A DNA stretch of 64,000 bases from Streptomyces sp. A2-16. Lineage in GTDB: Bacteria > Actinomycetota > Actinomycetes > Streptomycetales > Streptomycetaceae. Positions within the stretch are counted from its first letter, which is position 1. Every line of letters starts with the position of its first letter. Positions 17,351 to 25,387 of the stretch are shown here, in pieces. A program made the translations under genes and the position numbers. The notes beneath the pieces are model-generated. The model made no database searches and was not told the origin of the DNA. It saw nothing but the letters and a program-made list of their open reading frames with translations. The stretch is taken from positions 6,076,001-6,140,000 of the forward strand of contig NZ_CP063808.1 in the NCBI RefSeq assembly GCF_018128905.1, in the 5' to 3' direction.

Positions 17351-18379
17351 TCAGCCGCGGGCCGCGCGGGGATCCAGGGCGTCCCGGACGCCGTCGCCGA
17401 GGAGGTTCAGCGCCAGGACGAGAATCAGCAGCAGGACTCCGGGGACGAACAGGTACATGGGGTCCTGCAGGAAGTACTGGGAGGCGTCCGAGAGCAGCGC
17501 CCCCCAGTCCGGGTTGGGCGGGATGACGCCCACGCCGAGGTAGGACAGGGCCGCCTCGGTGGTGATGTTCTGCGGGACGGCCAGCGCGAAGGAGATCAGG
17601 ACCGGGGCCCACAGGTTCGGCAGCAGCTGCCGGAAGAGGATGTGCCACTTCCCGGCGCTCATGATCCGCGCCGCGTCGACGAACTCCCGCTCGCGCAGGG
17701 ACAGGACCTGTCCGCGCACCAGCCGGGCGGTGTAGGCCCAGGCGAACACCGCGATGTTCAGGACGAGGACCAGCAGCCGGAGGTTCTCGTCGGTGCCGCC
17801 GTGGCTGTTGGTCTGCATCGCGTTCTGGATGACCGGGGTCAGGGCGATGATGAACAGCAGCTGCGGGAAGGCCAGCATCACGTCCATGATCCGTGACAGC
17901 ACGTTGTCGACCCAGCCGCCGGAGTACCCCGCGGCGAGTCCGGCCACGACTCCGACGACGGTGGACAGCACGGCCGAGGCGAAGCCGACGAGCAGCGAGG
18001 TGCGCAGGCCGTGGACGATCCGGGCGAACAGGTCGTAGCCGGTGCCCGGTTCGACGCCCAGCAGATGCGTGAGGCTGATGCCGCCCAGCGCTCCGCGCGG
18101 GAAGTTGCCGGTGTCCGGGTCGATCGCCTTGCCGTCGGGGGTGATCGGCCCCCAGCCGGTGATCGCCGTCAGGAGCGGGGCCAGCAGCGCGATCAGGACG
18201 AAGAGCACCGTGATCACGAACGCGGCCATGGTGACCTTGTCCCGTCTGATGCGCCGCCAGGCCATGCGGGCGGGCGAACGCCCGGTGATGACCGTGCCGT
18301 CGCTCCGCGGTTCCGGCGACGGTTCACCGGCGTGCGGGGTGCCGGTGTCGGCGGGCATCGGCTGCTGTTGCGTCGTCAT
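17351..18379 (-). CDS. oligopeptide ABC transporter permease, OppC-like (first gene of operon)
   Basis: Seen: 342 residues. A Pro-rich cytoplasmic tail (about 1-45) leads into RMAWRRIRRDKVTMAAFVIT (first helix, OppC_N), then five more helices; the EAA loop is EFVDAARIMSAGKWHILFRQ. Known: OppC branch of the peptide permeases. Start: ATG 18379; longer in-frame forms are low-complexity. The order C, binding protein, B, D, F differs from the usual A-B-C-D-F order of Opp operons. Confidence 0.88.
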   Translation of the reverse strand: MTTQQQPMPADTGTPHAGEPSPEPRSDGTVITGRSPARMAWRRIRRDKVTMAAFVITVLFVLIALLAPLLTAITGWGPITPDGKAIDPDTGNFPRGALGGISLTHLLGVEPGTGYDLFARIVHGLRTSLLVGFASAVLSTVVGVVAGLAAGYSGGWVDNVLSRIMDVMLAFPQLLFIIALTPVIQNAMQTNSHGGTDENLRLLVLVLNIAVFAWAYTARLVRGQVLSLREREFVDAARIMSAGKWHILFRQLLPNLWAPVLISFALAVPQNITTEAALSYLGVGVIPPNPDWGALLSDASQYFLQDPMYLFVPGVLLLILVLALNLLGDGVRDALDPRAARG

Positions 18380-18703
18380 CGTGCGGACGTCCCGGGTATG
18401 TGCTGGGGCCGGCGCGGGGTTTTCGCCGGCGCCGACGGACAGGGTCTCGTCATGAGGCAGTTCTCTGGAGGAAAGGTGTCGGTCGCCGGCCGTTGTCGGC
18501 GCCGTGAGACTGAGCGGACTGTCGCAACACGCCGAGAGACCGGTCAAGGCAGAAAATGACCGAAAAGGGGATTGTTTGCGCTCGTTGCCAAGAGTTGACG
18601 AGGGCGGGACGTTTCGTTAGCTCTGACATGGAGGTATCGCGACGATTCCCTTGGCGGGTTCTCGCCCTCCGCTTGCCTGACTCGAACATGCCCGGACAGA
18701 GCG
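18380..18703. other. gene-poor region upstream of the peptide operon
   Basis: No convincing gene was found in this stretch, which separates the OppC start from the terminator of the NUDIX gene. The part at 18540-18640 is AT-richer than its surroundings and is the likely promoter region of the peptide operon. No -35/-10 pair of good quality and spacing was identified. A 79-codon minus-strand frame here lacks a ribosome site and codon bias. Confidence 0.5.
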
Positions 18704-18736
18704 AGGCCCCGACGGCGGTGCGCGCCGTCGGGGCCT
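18704..18736 (-). terminator. strong hairpin after the kinase/NUDIX gene
   Basis: AGGCCCCGACGGCG and CGCCGTCGGGGCCT form a perfect 14-bp stem with a 5-base loop just beyond the NUDIX stop codon. There is no U-run, as is common in Streptomyces. Confidence 0.75.
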
Positions 18737-18757
18737 GCTCGGGGTCTCACCCGTACG

Positions 18758-19798
18758 TCAGCCGATCGGAACCCCAGCCTCCAGGTACAGCGCCGCTCCC
18801 CGCTCCCGGGCCCGCAGCGCCCACCTCAACCGCTCGTAGCGCACCGGTGGCAGCAGTTCCGCGGCCTCCTCCTCGCTGGCGAAGCACCAGCCGCGCAGTT
18901 CGGGGCCGGGCAGCAGTACCGCCCCCGCCCGGGTGGAGTCGAGCCGGCCCCCGTCGAACAGGAGGCGCAGTCCGCCGTATCCGGGAGGGACGGGCTGCTC
19001 CCAGTCGACGACGAGGAGGCGGGGTACCTCGTCGAGGCGGATGCCGGTCTCCTCGGCCACCTCGCGCATCCCGGCCCGCGCGGGCGCCTCGCCGGGCTCG
19101 ACGACTCCGCCGGGGAACTCCCAGCCCGCCTTGTAGGTGGGGTCGACGAGCAGCACCCGGTCCTGCTCGTCGAAGAGGAGCACCCCGGCGGCCACGGTCT
19201 CGGCGGTGGGCTCGGGGGTCTGCACGATGTCGCACACGGGCACGCGCCCGGCGCCGAGGTCCTCGGCGATGCGGGCGGCTGTCTCGTACGGGGTGAGCGC
19301 GCCGGTGTCGACCAGGTGGGCGTCGGCGGTGAGCCAGGAGGAGAGGGCGGCCCGGTAGGGCTCGAGGTGCTCGTACGCCCAGTGCCCCTGCCCCGGCTCG
19401 CCGGGCGACAGGGCCGGTGGGGTCTCCCGGCCTGATATTCGTTCGCGCAGGATCGTTTCCGCCGGGGCGAGGAGAATGTGGCGGACGCTGATCCGACGGG
19501 CGGCGAGGCCGCCGAAGATCTCGTCGCGGTACTCCTGGCGCAGCAGGGTCATGGGAACCACCAGGGTCCCGCCGAGTTCGGCGAGCATCGCGGCCGCCGT
19601 GTCGATCACCAGTCGTCGCCAGATCGGCAGGTCCTGGAAGTCGCCGACCTCGGCGAGGTGCTTGGGCGGCAGGAGACGCACGACCGCCGCGCCGATGTCC
19701 TCGGGGTCGAAGAGCGTGCTGTTCGGGATCAGTTCGATCAGTTCTCGTGCGGTGGTGGTCTTCCCCGCACCGAACGCGCCGTTGATCCAGACGATCAC
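18758..19798 (-). CDS. P-loop kinase fused to a NUDIX hydrolase
   Basis: Seen: 346 residues. The N-terminal domain (about 1-180) begins VIVWINGAFGAGKTTTA, a Walker A of adenylate/shikimate-kinase type, followed by LFDPEDIGA. The C-terminal domain (about 190-330) holds a full NUDIX box, GVVEPGEAPARAGMREVAEE followed by TGI. Known: the first fold phosphorylates or hydrolyses nucleotides, the second cleaves nucleoside-diphosphate-linked compounds. Start: GTG 19798 has GGGGGAG upstream; the longer form from 19879 is not supported. Inferred: two steps of one salvage or damage-repair route, possibly a nucleotide or cofactor, on one chain. Confidence 0.82.
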   Translation of the reverse strand: MIVWINGAFGAGKTTTARELIELIPNSTLFDPEDIGAAVVRLLPPKHLAEVGDFQDLPIWRRLVIDTAAAMLAELGGTLVVPMTLLRQEYRDEIFGGLAARRISVRHILLAPAETILRERISGRETPPALSPGEPGQGHWAYEHLEPYRAALSSWLTADAHLVDTGALTPYETAARIAEDLGAGRVPVCDIVQTPEPTAETVAAGVLLFDEQDRVLLVDPTYKAGWEFPGGVVEPGEAPARAGMREVAEETGIRLDEVPRLLVVDWEQPVPPGYGGLRLLFDGGRLDSTRAGAVLLPGPELRGWCFASEEEAAELLPPVRYERLRWALRARERGAALYLEAGVPIG

Positions 19799-19874
19799 GG
19801 ACTCCCCCTCTTCTGTTTGGCCCCCTGAGGCTTGCCCGTTCCACCCTGCCACGGAAACCAGCCGCAGATGAGGG

Positions 19875-19933
19875 CGCACGAACGCGGCTCGGGGGCCCCT
19901 CGCGACGAGGGGCCCCCGAGCCGCGTTCGTGCG
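19875..19933. terminator. 28-bp perfect hairpin after the small secreted-protein gene
   Basis: Arms 19875-19902 and 19906-19933 are exact reverse complements, with loop CGA. It sits eight bases beyond the stop of the minus-strand gene at 19941. The length and perfection are unusual. Termination is the simplest reading; it could also block transcription from either side. Confidence 0.75.
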
Positions 19934-19940
19934 GTTCCCG

Positions 19941-20135
19941 TCAGCCGTTCTGCCCGAGGGCGCTCTCGTCCAGGCCGTCCAGGCTGTCGCTGGCGACGGT
20001 GTGGTCGAGGGTGCTGAGGGTCTTGTCGACGTCGATGTGGTTGAGGTCCTCGCCCAGGGCGTGCGAGGGCGTGACCGCCGCGACGACGAAGCCGGTGGCG
20101 AGGGAGGCGATGGCGAGCATGCTGCGCTTCTTCAT
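19941..20135 (-). CDS. small secreted protein, 64 residues
   Basis: Seen: MKKRSMLAIASLATGFVVAAV followed by a cleavage-type TPSHA-LG site is a clear Sec signal peptide. The mature part is only about 38 residues, acidic, without Cys, and reads LGEDLNHIDVDKTLSTLDHT onward. Known: Streptomyces encode many tiny secreted proteins of unknown role; this is not a chaplin (no such repeats). It is divergent from the alpha-galactosidase gene and followed by a very strong hairpin. Function unknown. The gene is short, but the signal peptide and terminator argue that it is real. Confidence 0.7.
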   Translation of the reverse strand: MKKRSMLAIASLATGFVVAAVTPSHALGEDLNHIDVDKTLSTLDHTVASDSLDGLDESALGQNG

Positions 20136-20193
20136 GAGCTGATCAACGTCACCGGACGGATTGGGTCACGCTGCGGTGTGCCATACCGCTCCC

Positions 20194-20222
20194 TTCCACC
20201 ACAGTCGAACACGTCCTAACGT
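20194..20222 (+). promoter_or_regulatory. weak promoter candidate for the alpha-galactosidase gene
   Basis: TTCCAC (20194-20199) and TAACGT (20217-20222) are spaced by 17 bp. The -10 is reasonable but the -35 is poor. The inverted repeat at 20235-20259 would lie just downstream of the start point. Confidence 0.3.
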
Positions 20223-20234
20223 AAACGCCCAACA

Positions 20235-20259
20235 CGATGACGCGTACATGTCGTCATCG
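20235..20259. promoter_or_regulatory. inverted repeat upstream of the alpha-galactosidase gene
   Basis: CGATGACG and CGTCATCG form perfect 8-bp arms around a 9-base spacer, some 30 bp before the start codon. A role as repressor site or RNA hairpin is possible. It does not match the palindrome before the LacI gene. Confidence 0.45.
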
Positions 20260-20290
20260 CACCCTTCCGCCGGTTCGGAGGAACGTAACG

Positions 20291-22303
20291 ATGCGTCACC
20301 TTCACACCCGCACGACCCGCCGAAGGATGGTCGCCGCACTCACGGTGCTGCTGTTCGCGGTGCCCGGGGCTCCCGCCGTCGCCGACGAGGCGGGCACGGG
20401 TTCGCCCGCCCTGGCCGACGGCCTGGCCCTCACCCCGCCCATGGGCTTCAACAACTGGAACTCCACCCACTGCCGGGCCGAGTTCAACGAGTCCATGGTC
20501 AAGGGGATCGCGGACATCTTCGTCGACAAGGGCCTCAAGGACGCCGGGTACCAGTACGTCAACCTCGACGACTGCTGGGCCCTGCCGGACCGGGACGCCG
20601 ACGGACAACTGGTCCCGGACCCGGCCAGATTCCCGAACGGGATCAAGGCCGTCGCCGACTACGTGCACGCCAAGGGCCTCAAACTCGGCATCTACACCAG
20701 CGCGGGCACCAAGACGTGCAGCGACGTCGGTTTCCCGGGCGCGCTGGGCCACGAGTACAGCGACGCCCGGCAGTTCGCCGACTGGGGCGTCGACTACCTC
20801 AAGTACGACAACTGCAACAACCAGGGCGTGGACGCCAGGCAGCGCTACACGACCATGCGTGACGCCCTTCGGGCGACCGGCAGACCCATCGTCTACAGCA
20901 TCTGCGAATGGGGCCAGAACAAGCCCTGGGAGTGGGCCGCCGACGTCGGACACCTGTGGCGCACCACCGGCGACATCAGCGACACCTGGGGCTCGATGCT
21001 CTCGATCCTGAAGCAGAACCTCCCCCTGGCACCCCACGCCGGCCCCGGCCACTGGAACGACCCCGACATGCTGGAGGTCGGCAACGGCGGCATGACGGAC
21101 ACCGAGTACCGCTCGCACTTCTCGATGTGGTCGGTCATGGCCGCCCCCCTGCTCATCGGCAGCGACCTGCGCTCGGCCTCCGCCGAGACCTTCGAGATCC
21201 TCGGCAACAAGGAGGTCATCGCCGTCGACCAGGACCCGCTGGGCAAACAGGGCGCCGTGGTCTCCTCCGAGGGCGGGCGCTGGGTCGTCGCCAAGGAGAT
21301 GAAGGACGGCAGCCGTACGGTCGCCCTGTTCAACGAGTCGAGCAGCCCGCAGCGCGTCGCCACGACCGCGACGGCCGTAGGGCTGCCCGGCGCCGACGCC
21401 TACACCCTGCGCGACCTGTGGCAGCACAGGAGCTACAACACCGCGGGCTCGATCTCGGCGACCGTCCCCGCGCACGGAACGGTTCTCGTACGGGTCTTCC
21501 CCGACCGCAGGTGGCATCAGCACCCGCCTGCCGTCGAACTCGGCCTGGAGGGCAGCCCGTTGGTCCAGGCGGGCCTTCCCGCCGCGCTGACGACGACGGT
21601 CACGGACCTGGGACGCACTCCGGCCAGGAAGGTCTCCGTGCGGCTGTCCGGTCCCGAGGGCTGGGCCGTGAGGGCGACGTCGCCGACCTCGGCCGCGGCC
21701 CTGTCCACGGGCCGTTCGCTGCGCACGAAGTGGTCGGTCACCGCTCCCCCGGGGACGCCGACGGGGTCGTACGACCTCACGCTCGAGGCGGGATACCGCT
21801 CACCGGCCGGTGTCCGGGTCGACAGCACACTGCCCTTCACCGCGACCGTGGTGGTCCCGCCGCCCGCGGGCACCTCGGGCCTCGGTGACCTGCCGTGGCT
21901 GTCGGCCACCAACGGCTACGGTCCCGTCGAACGCAACACCAGCAACGGGGAGAGCGCCGCGGGCGACGGACATCCGATCACCATCGGCGGGGTGGTGTAC
22001 GCCAAGGGTCTCGGTGTGCACGCGGAGAGCTCCGTCGAGTACTACACGGGCGCGGCCTGCGAGACGGTCACCGCGCAGGTCGGCGTCGACGACGAGAAGG
22101 GCGCGAACGGCACGGTCGCCTTCGAGGTGTGGGCCGACGGCACCAAGGTGGCGTCCACCGGCGTCCTCACCAACGCCATGCCGGCCCAGCCGCTCACCGC
22201 GGACGTCACCGGCGCCCGGCTGGTCCGGCTGGTCGTCACCGACGCGGGCGACGGCATCGACTCGGACCACGCCGACTGGGGGGACGCGCGGCTGAGCTGC
22301 TGA
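20291..22303 (+). CDS. secreted alpha-galactosidase, GH27, with NEW3 and NPCBM domains
   Basis: Seen: 670 residues. Signal peptide (about 1-31), then a GH27 barrel (about 45-320) opening with LTPPMGFNNWNSTHC. The nucleophile is Asp173 in YLKYDNCN and the acid/base is Asp228 in LWRTTGDISDTW, by analogy with human alpha-galactosidase A. A beta-sandwich domain follows, then a NEW3-like segment (about 425-510) and a C-terminal NPCBM domain (about 530-670) with VYAKGLGVHAESSVEYYTG. Known: removes terminal alpha-1,6-galactose from raffinose-type sugars or galactomannans outside the cell. RBS GGAGGAACG. A strong terminator follows. Confidence 0.93.
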   Translation: MRHLHTRTTRRRMVAALTVLLFAVPGAPAVADEAGTGSPALADGLALTPPMGFNNWNSTHCRAEFNESMVKGIADIFVDKGLKDAGYQYVNLDDCWALPDRDADGQLVPDPARFPNGIKAVADYVHAKGLKLGIYTSAGTKTCSDVGFPGALGHEYSDARQFADWGVDYLKYDNCNNQGVDARQRYTTMRDALRATGRPIVYSICEWGQNKPWEWAADVGHLWRTTGDISDTWGSMLSILKQNLPLAPHAGPGHWNDPDMLEVGNGGMTDTEYRSHFSMWSVMAAPLLIGSDLRSASAETFEILGNKEVIAVDQDPLGKQGAVVSSEGGRWVVAKEMKDGSRTVALFNESSSPQRVATTATAVGLPGADAYTLRDLWQHRSYNTAGSISATVPAHGTVLVRVFPDRRWHQHPPAVELGLEGSPLVQAGLPAALTTTVTDLGRTPARKVSVRLSGPEGWAVRATSPTSAAALSTGRSLRTKWSVTAPPGTPTGSYDLTLEAGYRSPAGVRVDSTLPFTATVVVPPPAGTSGLGDLPWLSATNGYGPVERNTSNGESAAGDGHPITIGGVVYAKGLGVHAESSVEYYTGAACETVTAQVGVDDEKGANGTVAFEVWADGTKVASTGVLTNAMPAQPLTADVTGARLVRLVVTDAGDGIDSDHADWGDARLSC

Positions 22304-22316
22304 GAGCCGCCGTACG

Positions 22317-22351
22317 CACGTGGCGGCCGGGTTCCGCCCGGCCGCCACGTG
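22317..22351. terminator. bidirectional hairpin between alpha-galactosidase and ROK genes
   Basis: CACGTGGCGGCCGGG and CCCGGCCGCCACGTG form a perfect 15-bp stem with a 5-base loop between two convergent genes. Confidence 0.8.
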
Positions 22352-22383
22352 AACGTTTCTCCCGGTCCTGGGCCCGGCCGTCG

Positions 22384-23334
22384 TCAGACCGCGGCGGCCG
22401 GGTCGGGACGCTTCGCCAGCGCCGCCGCGGCCGCCCCGACCAGCCCGGCGTCGGTGCCCATCTGCGCGGGCACGATCGTCAGCCGCTGGACGAAGGACAG
22501 GGTCGCGTAGTCGCCCAGGGCCTTGCGCAGCGGCTCGAACAGGACGTCCCCCGCCTTGCCGACCCCGCCGCCGATTACCGCGATGTCGATCTCCACGAGG
22601 GTGGCCGTGGCCGCGATACCGGCGGCCAGCGCCTGGGCCGCCCGGGCGAAGGAGGCCACGGCGACCGGGTCACCGCCGCGGGCCGCCTCGGCCACCGCGG
22701 CGGCGGAGGTGTCGCCGTCGGGACCGGGCCGCCAGCCGTTCTCCAGCGCGCGCCGGGCGATGTTCGGGCCGCTGGCTATGCGCTCCACGCAGCCGCGCGC
22801 ACCGCACGGGCACGGGTCGCCGTCGAGGTCGACGCTGATGTGCCCGATGTGACCGGCGTTGCCGGTGGGCCCGGCGTGCAGCCGGCCGTTCAGCACCAGA
22901 CCGCCTCCGACGCCGGTCGACACGACCATGCACAGTGCGTTGTCGTGCCCGCGCGCGGCGCCCTGCCAGTGTTCCGCCGCCGTGATGGCCACCCCGTCGC
23001 CGATCAGCTCGACGGGAAGCCCGCCGGCCGCCTCCCGGACCCTGCGGACCAGCGGGTAGTCGCGCCAGCCGGGCACGTTCACCGGGCTCACGGTGCCCCT
23101 GGAGGCGTCCACCGGACCCGCGCTGCCGATGCCGAGGGCGGTGGCGCGCCCCCACAGCGGCGAGCCGGTGAGCTCGCCGAGGGTCGCCTCGACGGCGCGC
23201 ATCACGCTCTCGCCGTCCTCCTGCGCGGGCGTGGCGCGCTGCGCCCGGAGCAGGATCCGGCCGTGGCCGTCCACCAGCGCTCCGGCGATCTTGGTGCCGC
23301 CGATGTCGAGCGCAGCCACGAGGTCGGTGTGCAT
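22384..23334 (-). CDS. ROK-family sugar kinase (glucokinase-like)
   Basis: Seen: 316 residues. N-terminal ATP-binding DIGGTKIAGALVD; substrate/zinc region GHISVDLDGDPCPCGARGCVE, the HxCxCGxxGCxE motif with three Cys that binds structural zinc in ROK proteins. No N-terminal helix-turn-helix, so it is a kinase, not a repressor. Known: phosphorylates glucose, N-acetylglucosamine, allose or similar hexoses. Start: ATG 23334, with GGGGAG eleven bases upstream. Divergent from a LacI gene and convergent with the alpha-galactosidase, suggesting a sugar-use island. Substrate not deducible. Confidence 0.88.
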   Translation of the reverse strand: MHTDLVAALDIGGTKIAGALVDGHGRILLRAQRATPAQEDGESVMRAVEATLGELTGSPLWGRATALGIGSAGPVDASRGTVSPVNVPGWRDYPLVRRVREAAGGLPVELIGDGVAITAAEHWQGAARGHDNALCMVVSTGVGGGLVLNGRLHAGPTGNAGHIGHISVDLDGDPCPCGARGCVERIASGPNIARRALENGWRPGPDGDTSAAAVAEAARGGDPVAVASFARAAQALAAGIAATATLVEIDIAVIGGGVGKAGDVLFEPLRKALGDYATLSFVQRLTIVPAQMGTDAGLVGAAAAALAKRPDPAAAV

Positions 23335-23434
23335 CAGTGTCAGTTCTCCCCGGTCAACCTTGAGGGATGGACAGGCCGGTGTCGCGGTGGGGGCGCTGGC
23401 CGACAGATTGCGGTGGACAGTGTCTCCCGCATCT

Positions 23435-23446
23435 GACAACGTTGTC
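23435..23446. promoter_or_regulatory. LacI-type operator palindrome
   Basis: GACAACGTTGTC is a perfect 12-bp palindrome with a central CG, the usual form of LacI-family sites. It lies between the divergent ROK and LacI genes. Inferred: autoregulation and control of the ROK gene. Confidence 0.65.
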
Positions 23447-23529
23447 CAGGCTCTATGCTCGACGCCACATCCTCATACAAAATCATGGACCGCCGCATCC
23501 CCGTCGACGACAGGACAGGACGCCGTATC

Positions 23530-24579
23530 GTGCCCGACACCCACAGCCGAGCAGACCGCCTCGCCACGACCCGGTACGGCAACCGTCCGACCATGAAGGA
23601 CGTGGCCGCGCGGGCCGGCGTCGGGCTCAAGACGGTCTCCCGGGTGGTCAACGGCGAACCGGGGGTCACCCCCGAGACGGAGCACCGGGTGCGGGAGGCC
23701 ATCGAGGCCCTCGGCTTCCGCCGCAACGACAGCGCGCGCGTCCTGCGCAAGGGCCGTACCGCCAGCATCGGCCTGGTCCTCGAGGATCTCGCCGACCCGT
23801 TCTACGGCCCCCTGAGCCGTGCGGTCGAGGAGGTGGCCCGGGCCAACGGCGCCCTGCTCATCAACGGCTCCAGCGCCGAGGACCCGGACCGCGAGCAGGA
23901 GCTGGTGCTGGCCCTGTGCGCCCGGCGGGTGGACGGCCTGGTGGTGATCCCGGCCGGTGACGACCACCGCTATCTGGAACCGGAGCTCAAGGCGGGCGTC
24001 GCCACGGTGTTCGTGGACCGTCCGGCGGGCCGGATCGACGCGGACGTCGTCCTCTCCGACAACTTCGGCGGTGCCCGCGACGCCGTGGCCCATCTCATCG
24101 CCCACGGTCACCGGCGGATCGGCTTCATCGGCGACATGCCCCGCATCCACACCGCCGCCGAGCGACTGCGCGGCTACCGGGCCGCCATGGAGGACGCCGG
24201 CATCGAGGTGGCGGACGCCTGGACGTCGCTCGGCGTCACCGACCCGGAGCGGGTGCGCCGGGCGGCCGAGGAGATGCTCTCCGGCCCCTCCCCCGTGACC
24301 GCGATCTTCACCGGCAACAACCGGGTGACGGTGACCGTGATCCGGGTCCTCGCCGAACACACCCGCCGGGTGGCCCTCGTCGGCTTCGACGACATCGAAC
24401 TCGCCGATCTGCTGCAACCGGGCGTCACGGTCGTCGCCCAGGACGCGGCGGCGCTGGGGAGAACAGCCGCCGAGCGCCTGTTCCGGCAGCTGGACGGCAC
24501 CCTGCTGACACCGGAGCGGATCGAGCTGCCGACCCGACTGATCACCCGGGGCTCGGGCGAGCTGCCGCCGGCGGACTGA
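23530..24579 (+). CDS. LacI-family transcriptional regulator
   Basis: Seen: 349 residues. The HTH region PTMKDVAARAGVGLKTVSRV and hinge DSARVLRKGRTASIG are typical; the effector domain is periplasmic-binding-protein-like (GLVLEDLADPFYG, LVGFDDIELADLL). Known: sugar-responsive repressor or activator. Start: GTG 23530 follows AGGACGCCGTATC; ATGs at 23455 and 23485 would make an unusually long N-terminus, and 23593 would drop the lead-in. Candidate targets: ROK kinase (shared palindrome) and perhaps the alpha-galactosidase. The next gene starts 7 bp later on the same strand. Confidence 0.88.
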   Translation: MPDTHSRADRLATTRYGNRPTMKDVAARAGVGLKTVSRVVNGEPGVTPETEHRVREAIEALGFRRNDSARVLRKGRTASIGLVLEDLADPFYGPLSRAVEEVARANGALLINGSSAEDPDREQELVLALCARRVDGLVVIPAGDDHRYLEPELKAGVATVFVDRPAGRIDADVVLSDNFGGARDAVAHLIAHGHRRIGFIGDMPRIHTAAERLRGYRAAMEDAGIEVADAWTSLGVTDPERVRRAAEEMLSGPSPVTAIFTGNNRVTVTVIRVLAEHTRRVALVGFDDIELADLLQPGVTVVAQDAAALGRTAAERLFRQLDGTLLTPERIELPTRLITRGSGELPPAD

Positions 24580-24586
24580 GCGGCCG

Positions 24587-25387
24587 ATGGCGGAGTTCAC
24601 CCTGGAGGCACTGGGCCTGGCCGAGGCTCCTCGCGATCACCCGCTGAGCTATCCCGGCGCCTGGCCGGCGAGCTCCGCCCTGCTCGACGGCGACCGACTG
24701 GTCCCGCTCTCCCGCGACCTGTGGTGGCACGAGGACCGCGCCCCCGTCCTCACGGTCGGCTCCAACGCCAGTCCGGCCCAACTGCGGCACAAGATGGCCG
24801 AGTTCGGGATCACCTCGCCGATCCCGATGGTGCGGGCCCGGGTGACCGGAGTCGACGTTGGTGTCTCCGCGCACGTGAGCCGCATGGGATACGTGTCCGC
24901 CTCGCCCTTCCAGGCACCGGACGCCGTACGGGAGTTGTTCGTCATCTGGCTGGACGCCGAGCAGCTCGCGGTCGTCGACGCGAGCGAGGGGGTGCCGCTG
25001 TCGGACGGCAACTACGGGCGCGCCTGGCTGCCCGCACCGGAGGTGCGGGTCGAACTGCCCGGCGGCCGCACGCTGCCGGGCGTCCACTCGTACGTCAACC
25101 GCCACGGCGTCCTGCACGACGGCACCGGGGCTCCGCGCACCCACCCCGGTCAGCGGGAGCTGCTGACCGAACTCCTGGTGGGGTCGGCCCGGTTGCGGGA
25201 GCTGTTCGGCGTCACACCGGAGGAGTTCGTGGCACGGGCCCGCGCCGACCGGCTGCTGTGCGCGGCGGGGACCCGGCTGTTCGCCGACGAGAAACGGGTG
25301 ACGGAGTCCGGCCTGGAGCGGTACGTGACGCCTCAGCAGACCGGGAGTCCGGGCACCGGCTCGTCGTTGTTGCCGCCCTTGATGTAG
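24587..25387 (+). CDS. unrecognised protein, possibly gamma-glutamylcyclotransferase-like
   Basis: Seen: 266 residues, soluble, no membrane helix. The segment APVLTVGSNASPAQLRHKM resembles the nucleotide/loop region YGSN of the GGCT/AIG2 fold, and an acidic centre lies downstream (VVDASEGVPLSDGNYGRAWL). The similarity is weak and the catalytic Glu of GGCT is not certain. It starts seven bases after the LacI stop, so the two are probably co-transcribed. The last 55 bases overlap the convergent kinase gene. Function not known. Confidence 0.5.
   Translation: MAEFTLEALGLAEAPRDHPLSYPGAWPASSALLDGDRLVPLSRDLWWHEDRAPVLTVGSNASPAQLRHKMAEFGITSPIPMVRARVTGVDVGVSAHVSRMGYVSASPFQAPDAVRELFVIWLDAEQLAVVDASEGVPLSDGNYGRAWLPAPEVRVELPGGRTLPGVHSYVNRHGVLHDGTGAPRTHPGQRELLTELLVGSARLRELFGVTPEEFVARARADRLLCAAGTRLFADEKRVTESGLERYVTPQQTGSPGTGSSLLPPLM

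Noticed and set aside
18450..18689. 79-codon minus-strand frame upstream of the peptide operon
   Set aside because: No ribosome site, no codon bias and no recognisable sequence; more likely promoter DNA.
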